Origin: Fratercula arctica
Taxonomy: Eukaryota; Chordata; Aves; Charadriiformes; Alcidae
DNA: 64,000 nt
Assembly (NCBI GenBank): GCA_947846985.1
Contig: CANTUZ010000021.1
Coordinates: 1,232,711 to 1,296,710 of the forward strand
Reading direction: 5' to 3'
The notes under the pieces were generated by a model, which made no database searches, was not told the DNA's origin, and saw nothing but the letters and a program-made list of their open reading frames with translations. The position numbers and the translations under genes were made by a program. This document shows positions 55,901 to 64,000 of this stretch, piece after piece. Every line of letters begins with the position of its first letter. Positions within the stretch are counted from its first letter, which is position 1.

Positions 55901-58900
55901 TGTTGTACTAATAACTATTTAATGTGTGTCTGGCAGAAACTGCACATCCTGGGCTCAGCACATATAGGAGACTATTTCCCCCTCTCCTGTCTTTTATCCA
56001 GAATTTGAATACAAATCATTTAATAGGAAGCATTCCTTTCTCACTTCTCCTCTGTCCTCATGGCTGGTTTGTTTTCTTTAAGTCTGCCAAGTGGTAGCGT
56101 CTGATTGAGCTTTGGGTTCTTGCTGAGACCTTTTGAAAACGGATTGTTCCTCTTTAAGGTTGGCAATATGTTTTTAAAATAGTATAACAGTGCTGTGCTG
56201 TCTAGTTAAGATTCAGTTGACGGGTGCGTGTCCTGTTGTCAGTACTTATAAACAATTCATTTTGGTGGAAGTAGTGCCTTAAAAAAATATTAAGAAACAG
56301 GTAAAAGCAGTGAGAAGAGCTAAGTTGCAAGTACCTCCATCTTTCCAGCATTCAGGAGGGCTGAAATTTTCCTTGTTCACCCCCTGCAAATTTTGGCCCG
56401 AATGTACATGTGAGCCAGGTGAACAATGTTGGCAAGTAAACTTCTAACCACGTTGGTTTTGTTCTTGTGTTGCATAACTGATGACCAGACAGTTTTGACA
56501 AGCATAACTAATTAGGCAGATGAGGTGAGATAGTGATCACCACTGTCACTAGCGAGACTATGAGATGCAGTTGGTGTCTGTAAGTAATTAACAGAAGAAG
56601 GGCTCAGGGATTATTATCTGATCTACCTGAAGATGCCACTGTGTGATTATTTGCAGGGCAAGTGTCTGGGCAGAAATTGTCCTTCTTCCTTGTTGGTTTG
56701 TTGAATTCCTTTTGCAAACCCATCTTCCCATTGCTTTGTGCAAAATGCAGCCGTACCACACAAACGGGGACCCTGCCAGCACAGAAAGTTGATTCTGGTT
56801 AGCTTGAACTGCGTTAATGTTGAGAAGCTTCTGCTATGCAGCCAGAATAGTTTCCTCAAGCTAGATGAAGCGAATGATGGACGCGTGAGGACTCAGCAAC
56901 CCTGGCTGTGTAGACCTGGTGATGACAACTGCCGTGGGTGTGCCTGCAGCCTGTGCTGCAGTCATGTACCGGTGGTAGTGGAATAGGCACTGCCTCGAGC
57001 AGCATCTGTACGAGGCACTTCTGCATCTGCCTCAGGTGCGAGTTTGACCCCTGACCAGCAGAGCTGCACCAGTCAGAACCAGGCAGACACTGGGGCAGTG
57101 GCAAAGTTGTGCTTTTCCCAATAAAGGCTGTATCATTTGCAGGGGGTGAACTAATTTACCATAGTGAGAGCTGAGCACTGCCAGTAGAACCTGTGTCTGT
57201 GACAAAAAGGTTTTACTTGAGTGGTAATCCTGTAGCACCAACGTCTGCGGGTGGGATTCTACCAGCTCATTTGATGTTTTGAAAGGTTTAAGGAATATCT
57301 GAATGGTTTAGATTTGCCTAACATCTCTCCCATACTATTTTTAAAATAGTTTCATCTGTGCTTTAAGCCATGCAACCACATTGCCAGTATTGCCTGCAAA
57401 TTGTAGGGAGTTTAGCTGAGGCTGCGTTTCATTTCAGTCAGCTCAAGGGTGGCTCAGTTTCTCAGTGAATTGTGTTTTAGAGAACAGTCATGTTAGTTTC
57501 CCCATATATTTTTAGTAAGTGTCTGAAAAATATATTGCCATTCCTTGTTTAGTCTTTTTTTTTTTAAAGCAACATCACAAATATCCTCATGTTTTTCCTA
57601 TGGATTAGGAAGAGATAAGTGAACTTGAGAGATGGCATGTGATTTTGGTTTTCCCTTGTCTAGAGCTACCCTGAAGTTGCAAAGGAATTGGCCACGTGCC
57701 CCTTCAATGCTCGCCATCTAGTTCATCGAGCTGACCTCAGCAATCACATAATGAAGTGCAACGACAAAGGGATCCTTGAGCAAGATATAGGTAAGAGAAC
57801 CACGAGTTCTTCAAGATGTTTGTTCATCCTGGGGACTGAGGTCTCCTGTTTGTCAGGATATCTCATAGAATAACCAAAAAGTGGAAGTCAAATTACCGTC
57901 TGTAGTTTTGTGTGGCACAGCAGCTTTGAGTCTTATTTGCTTTGATTCATTGGTGAGGTTCAGGAGAATATCACAGATGCTCCCAGTAGGCCTTGCACAT
58001 ATTTTGTTCCCAGGCTTGTTGAATAAAAAAGGTTGTACGCTAGACTGTGCACATTGAAGTATCCCCAGCAGGAGCTGGGATGCTTTAATGACCAGGAGGA
58101 TGGGTCCTTCTTTTTGTACAGCTTTGTTGAGGCTTGACCACTGGTGCCATGTGTCTAAGCTATGGAAACCCCTGCAGGTCTTCTCCTCCAGGGCAACCTG
58201 AATGGTTCACTCCTACCAAGAGATGGGGCGATTCCGCTTCTAGGTGGCTCTGCTGCTGCTCTTGCTTCCTCTGCCATACAGTTTTCAGTCTCGCGCCCAG
58301 TGAGACAAGGTGGGAGGGGGTCTGTCCAAAATGCCCAAAATATTTAGTGAGGCATCCCATGCTATGCAAGTGTCTTTTCCGTCCCCTGCAGTGCCTTTTA
58401 ACTATTGCCACACTACAATAGGTAGATGGGTTTCTATGTTCTGTAGAGTTGCTCTAAGGCTTGCAGCGATGCCTGCATTCCTCTGAGCGGGTTTCCTCTT
58501 CACTCGAGCATTCCTGCTCCAGAGTTCCAGGGGGCAGAGTCTTTTCCTGTTAATTGAAAAAGGTGAATTGGAAGTTGCACGATTTCAGATCAATACCTGG
58601 CTCCTGGGTGTACCTAACCTGTTTGCATTGTGCAGGGTTTCCTCTTAAGTCAAGAGCTGTTTTACAGCTTGATCCAAAGCACTTAATGCCTCTGAAGCAG
58701 GATTGTCTGCTAGTCACCGAGTTTTCTCTCTTCCTGAAGTGAATCAGTCCTGTGGCTTCCAGAGAGAGCAGATGAATGCTGTGAGCACGTGGCAGGCACC
58801 TCCGTGTGAGGAAGACTGGGAATCAGGTGAGGAACTTCCCCATCTGGCACACTGCTGCCTTTAGGACACCTTGCTTATGCTCATTCCTGAAACCATGCAT

Positions 58901-61900
58901 CTCTCCACCTTGCAGGCTTTTGTTGGTATAGGGAAGTATTCAACATGCCTGCTGTAATCGGTATGGAGCTATATTTCTAAGCATCTGCTCCTTCCCATAT
59001 AACCTTTTGTACTTAGTGTGCAGTGATGACAATGGAAACACCGTAACTTTTTATGTTGCTCAGTTAAATGTTAGTGAAGCAAACACATTCATCATGAGAT
59101 CAACTTTCAGTCCATCTGGAACATGTAGAAATATGACAGAGAGATTCCTGTTCTCATGGTGGTTGCTGGAGTTTTAGTTCTGAGCCACAACATCTGTTTC
59201 CTTTTGCAGAGTCGTCGGAGCAGTCAGATTCTCCTTTTATTTGGGGCATGACCAATTCTGGCGTAAACAGGTAGTGAATGCAAGTTTTATTCCTTACAAC
59301 ATGTTTTGTATAGAGGAATATTGCAGCCTACTCCTAACTCGGCCTCGATGGCTGGACATGAGCTGGCTTTGCTGCTGTACAAACCCTGGGAGGAGAGATA
59401 CTGATTAACAGTGAACATTCTTAGAGTGTTGGCTCAGTGTTACTCACTTTCTCATATGACTGGCCTGTACAAGAGAAGGAAGCCCTTAGGAACACAGATG
59501 TATGCACATGGCAGGGTGTTCTTCCTGCCCATGGCATATGTTATGCTGGATGTCTGGTCAGCGTGCAGGGGAGAAAGGTGCTGAGCCATTATGCTGACGT
59601 TCAAAACATGGCCAGGTGCCTCCCTCTGGAGCCTTTTCAAACAGTAACTGAGCTTCTGTTGAGCTAATGATTAGCTAGCAGTCCCTTGTGACCTCCTGCC
59701 ACCTTAGACTTGGCAGATGTGCAGGCATTAGGGCCCTGTGTTAGCAGAAATCCCCCCCTTTTGCTCTTTGCAAAGCGTAATCGCAGTTTGGGTTTGAGGG
59801 AGTGAGGAGCTTAATGGCCAGCTGTGAACTGGATGGAGCTGCCTTGATTTGTTTCATTGATCCGACAGTGGATCGTGACTGCAGGCTATGTGCAATGTGT
59901 GATAGTACCACTGGAGTTGCCAGAGCATGTTTTAAGGTTCGTGTAAGCCCGTATGCAGCAACAGTCCTGCACCTGACAGCTCTGTACTTCTGTATGAGCT
60001 CAACCATAATAAACCTCTCCTTCCATAACAGCAGCGACATCTGGTTTCACTTGTTATGCTTTTTGGAAAACTTTCTAATGTTTAGGGTGTATATAACTCT
60101 TCTAAGCACCACCACCTATGAGTGGCGAAGTACCATCATCCCCTTATGTCCCTGCTCTCCTCCATGCTATAGCAAAATGCATAAATTTATGCACTTGTCA
60201 GGAGAAGTAACTGAAGTCTTTCAGTTCCAGTACCACCTGTGAACAAAAGAATTGCTTGCCTTCGAGAGTACGTGCCCCTGGGTCCTTCCCGTACGCAGTA
60301 TCTTGGAAAGACTGTAAGTACTATGCCTGTGGTTTTGGCACTGTGACTTCTGTAGCTGGTGGCAGCTGCTGAAATCTGTGGCTGCAGCAGTGCTTTATGG
60401 CCACCGCTGCATGGACAGGAGAGGTAGGATATAACACCTGCCTCCTTGAGAGCACTTCTGAGGGAATCTAGTGCTTGGGTCCTCCTCTGTATCCTTTCTT
60501 TGAAGCATCCTCTGTATTCTTTATTTCATGTTCTTAACAGGCCCTTCTTTACAGTGGTCTAACTTAACCAGCTCCGCTCCCCAGCCGCTTGGGCTCTGCC
60601 TATTCAAACAAGTCCTTCCGCACCATCCGCACTAACACCTTTCACCACCATCCGCCCTTAAACCAAATGATTTCCTTGCCTTGTGCAGCTCTGCTCGCCG
60701 TCAGGCGCAGCTAAGTCAGAGCAGGGGTAAAACTAGGGCTGCTTAAACCAGCGCTTCTGGGGAAAAAAATTATCAAACTACATCTGGAGGTGAGAGGGAG
60801 CTTCCCCTGTTGAAGTGTCTGATGCTGAAATCAGGCTGTTATTTGCTATTAGCAGCAAAGCAGAAGCTTAAAGATATTTTGAGGGATAACCGTCTTATTT
60901 CTCACTTGGAGTGACTAAACCTGGTACTTTCAGGGCTTTGCAGGCACGGCTTCTGCACAGTCCAGTGACTGCGGTTGCCGCAGGGTCAGGCTGAATCTGC
61001 CAAACCAAATTAAAATGTCAAAATCTGTGAAGTTCTGTTTGCCTCGGTGGTTTGGAAACAGCAGGAGAACTCTTGAAGCAGTGATTGATCGGTTTTAAGT
61101 GGCAGGGTGGGGAAGGGGGATGATTTTAAGTAGAGGAGGTAGGATCTGATTAGGTTCTTGATCAGAGAAGTGATAGTGGGAAACAGAACAGCGTGGGGGT
61201 TGCACGTACCACTTAAGTCTTGTCCCTTCGCTTAATGCCTTAAAACAAGCGTGTGCATTAGCAAAAGAGGCCCCTGCAGAGTTGTCTATGTATGATGTTT
61301 TGTGCCAACTGTAAACGAAGGGATGCAATTATGCCTGGGGCAGGGAAACACCCTGCAAAAATGGCAGATTTGTGTGAATCCAGGCCTTGCTGTAGCAGGA
61401 ACTATTGTAGTCCCGCTTCAGTGAAAGCCAGGAAACACCAAACAGAGTAATTTCCAGGAATTTCTCCTCTACACCACAAGCATGTGTCTTGCATCTGCAA
61501 AGCAACACTACATCTTAGTGTTTCCAGGATTGTGTGGTGTCTGGAGTGATTTCTGTGGAACTCTTCCTGGACCTTTGTGAGAATGTTTGATTGTTTGCTG
61601 GGAAGGAGCAGAAAACTCTCTGCAATAAGATGTGGTCATACCACCTGTAGCCAGTGACCTCCTACTTGAGGGCCTGTTACAGCCTGGAGAGTGTAAAGTA
61701 CGTTCTGAGAGTTCCTCCAGCTGTAAAGAGGCCGAGACTTCCTACTGCATAATGTTGAATTAAAAACATCTGGATGAGCCAAACCCAGAAGTAAGTTTAT
61801 GTGCGTGCACTTTTTTCTTGTTATATTGTCGGCATCTGAGTTTGTCCGCCTAGGACACATGAAATGGATGGTTTTGGTTTTCAAGTATATTGTCATTTAC

Positions 61901-61967
61901 AGAATTCTGTCTTTTTCCTAGAAAGCATCCCCATCGTGCCTTTGCGGCTTCAAGCTTTAAGCCTTAA
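52960..61967 (+). CDS. GTSF1: Gametocyte-specific factor 1 (GTSF1), six coding exons, 146 aa
   Basis: GTSF1 binds PIWI proteins and is needed for piRNA-guided transposon silencing in germ cells. Coding exons joined by GT...AG introns are 52960-52981, 55383-55480, 57664-57790, 58740-58826, 59210-59270 and 61922-61967; they sum to 441 bases, exactly 147 codons with TAA. Two CHHC zinc fingers are complete: Cys18-His24-His34-Cys38 in exon 2 and Cys52-His58-His68-Cys72 in exon 3, each with C-x5-H-x9-H-x3-C spacing. Trp100, Trp109 and Trp123 correspond to the tryptophan-rich segment through which the family contacts PIWI. The start is an ATG in a CCGCCATGG Kozak context. The last exon (14 codons, ending FAASSFKP) is inferred from splice sites and frame only and makes the C-terminus shorter than the roughly 167 residues of the mammalian protein. 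Intron 1 holds a CR1. GTSF1L is less likely because mammalian GTSF1L is intronless. Confidence 0.88.
53125..53655 (+). mobile_element. CR1 3' fragment in GTSF1 intron 1
   Basis: Starts near 'agagagttggggttgttgggtactgtgtccagctctgg' and runs through 'ggcaatggtttaaactagagc' to 'gttctatgattct'. It is in the sense orientation of GTSF1. Confidence 0.92.
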
Positions 61968-62503
61968 CTCTGTCACGTGGGTGCGTGGTGCTTCAAGTCA
62001 TATGATAATGGAGAATCCTCTGTGAATTCCTTACAATTCGCACAGTACCAAACAGGTGAAGTTTAAGGAGTGCACTTAAGTACTTGTCTGGTTTCCATTA
62101 GGGTTTTGTAGTTTTCTAACACTTAAAACACATTTGGGAGCTCTAATGTTACTGTTGTTTGTTAGGGGAGAGGGGAGGGGAGTGTGGGGTTGCAGGTTTA
62201 AATCACTAAAAATACATATTTAGGACTGTGTAACTGTTTGGATTAAGAAGTATATTTCTAAAAATGGGTGCAAAGTACAAAATGGGATCTAAATATAGAA
62301 AGACAAAGAGTTAAGAAACCAGATGTGGTATTTGTCTGGGAAGAAGTTAATGCTTTTCACATTTTGAAGGGAATGTTCCTCCAAATACTGAACTTTCACC
62401 ATTTGTATTGCTACCGATGTAAAATAACACGTGTTGACTAGAACGTGCAAAATGATGATTATTTTAAAATTCAGTTCTGTCAAGGTTCTTGTTGGCAATG
62501 TAG

Positions 62504-62509
62504 AATAAA
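62504..62509 (+). terminator. Poly(A) signal of GTSF1
   Basis: AATAAA about 540 bases after the stop codon; the first canonical signal downstream. Confidence 0.7.
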
Positions 62510-62635
62510 AAGGTTATGAATACTCTTGGACCCATTTTATATTTCTAAAAGACACCTGCAGTAATTTGTTATGTGCTTGTTCTGTTGAATAAGTAAATGC
62601 TTACACAGTAAGCCCTCCACGCAACCTGCATTTGA

Positions 62636-62660
62636 TTTTTTTTTTTTTTTTTTTTTTTTT
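62636..62660 (+). repeat. T25 homopolymer
   Basis: An uninterrupted run of 25 T shortly after the GTSF1 poly(A) signal. Confidence 0.9.
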
Positions 62661-62661
62661 G

Positions 62662-64000
62662 GTCACTTTGAATGAAAGTGGTGACAGATGTCGGCTGTTT
62701 GATTGTTTGTGGTTTGCCTGCAGTAGCTTGCTTGCAGGATTTGTGGGCCAGAGCATTATAATTTTACAGATAGATGCCGTAATTGGGGCCAAATTATCCT
62801 AAGCTCATTTAATTGCCAGTGGGTGGAAGACTGGCAGCGCTTTGTGCAGTAACTGCCTGCTTTTTGTTGGATCTCAGCGCTTGTCTGCGCTGCAGAGGTG
62901 AGCCTCAGGTGCTCCTGCTCCCAGGAGGCACGTTATCCCGGTCCCCAGCCCTGGGAGAGCACTGTTCTCCAACAGCCTGCCTTCCTGGAAAGGGCCAGAT
63001 GGGCTTGGAAGGTCATGGCTGTGAATTCCAGACATCCCCTGGCCACAATAATCAGGGCTTAAGGACCAAAAGGAGTGGGTTTGTCTTGTAGGGTTGGTGC
63101 AGCCAACGCATGACAGAGCTCTCGGATCCGAAATCCTTCTGGGCAGCTTCCTCCAGCACGTCCCGCACACGCCGCTGTCTGTGAAGAGCAGGAAACCCAT
63201 AATTTTACTGTTCCCTGCAGTGATTTGGGAATGCAAGGCTAACAGGCTGTAAGGGTGTAAAACACAAAGGTGACCCTCCTCCAGCGTCATGACTATTTGA
63301 AATCCCAGTATCGTCTGTCATCGGGCTGTTGGGATGAAGCGCGCTCTGATTGTTTTGCATTTACCACAAGACAAGGGATGTTTCAACAGGTGTGTCAGAT
63401 GGCACCTACCCCAAGGTGGCAGAGCGAGGACTTCCATGTGACTATCACTGCAGTCACAGCCATCTATTCCTGTGGTACATCCGCTGTCTCTCGTGCTGGG
63501 CAGTGCTGGAGCCGTCAGCCCCTTCCCTAGAGGCTGGATGTGTCCCGTGCCAGGAGAACTGATGGGATGTGGGGAAGCACCAGCCCCTTTTGGCCTGCCG
63601 GGGAGGGCTTCTGGGCACGCGTCTGGGTGACTCTTCCCCCGCCTGAGTTTCTTGGCGGCTCAGCGGTGCCTGTGCTGACTCTGAGCTCTCCCGTGGGTGC
63701 ACCCTGCCTGCTGGGCCATCTCTGAGCTACCAGCTCTGTGGCAATGGGGCCAGTCTGACCAGAAATGCCTATGGAAATTTGGACTAGAAATGGTTGTGTC
63801 TGCAGTTGTTGCTGGTGACTCAGGAGGGAGGAGAGGAGGCAGCGTTTACCTTTAGGCACAGATTCCTCTGTGCTGGGCAGCCTGGATGCACTGGAGTTCC
63901 TTGTTGTCTCTCTGGGTGCCCACAGCCCTCGGTGGTGTCTGATGGGTCTCCCCACCCCTGATTTGCACCCAACCACAGCGGTGCAGCAGCTCCGCTCGGT
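62662..64000. other. Unassigned downstream DNA
   Basis: GC content rises towards the end, but I see no convincing exon, RNA gene or repeat. Short open frames on both strands match nothing I know. Confidence 0.5.

Noticed and set aside
52960..61967. Assignment to GTSF1L rather than GTSF1
   Set aside because: Mammalian GTSF1L is intronless, whereas here coding introns separate the two zinc fingers and the Trp-rich segment as in GTSF1. It cannot be fully excluded without a tree.

Overview
The window is bird genomic DNA. Three things show this: ten near-identical feather beta-keratin genes, many CR1 LINE fragments ending in the avian-type ATTCTATGA 3' repeat, and an ERV-L-like retrovirus with an avian-style TG...CA LTR. 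I cannot name the species.

From about 1.2 to 48 kb lies a feather keratin array. Each gene has a TATA box, a short noncoding exon 1, a small intron and one coding exon for a 104-residue protein. The ten genes alternate strictly in strand (-,+,-,+,-,+,-,+,-,+), so they form five divergent pairs (1/2, 3/4, 5/6, 7/8, 9/10) joined tail to tail. Each of pairs 1-4 has one promoter-flank type I call X (genes 1, 4, 6, 7) and one I call Y (genes 2, 3, 5, 8). The X/Y order is reversed in pairs 2 and 3 compared with pairs 1 and 4. Coordinates show a direct repeat offset by 20,043 bases whose inner 4.3 kb (10,670-14,985 versus 30,705-35,020) is inverted, with both break zones at the 3' end of the keratin introns. 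A 5.6 kb block is also copied directly at an offset of 9,677, and a 2.3 kb block is copied inverted about an axis at 12,787.5. The tail-to-tail spaces hold CR1 elements in pairs 1-4. Between genes 8 and 9 they also hold an orphan keratin 3' UTR and a 3'-truncated ERV (36.5-42.3 kb, minus strand).

From 48 to 52.4 kb I see only flank duplications, a CR1 scrap and unassigned DNA. A CpG-rich promoter with two RFX-type X-boxes then opens GTSF1 (52,960-61,967, plus strand, six coding exons, 146 residues). This is a two-CHHC-zinc-finger cofactor of PIWI proteins in the germline piRNA pathway. The last 1.5 kb has no gene I recognise.

The keratin genes supply the corneous beta-protein of feathers. 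GTSF1 is an unrelated germline neighbour. The CR1, ERV and piRNA themes share only their location here; no functional link is claimed.
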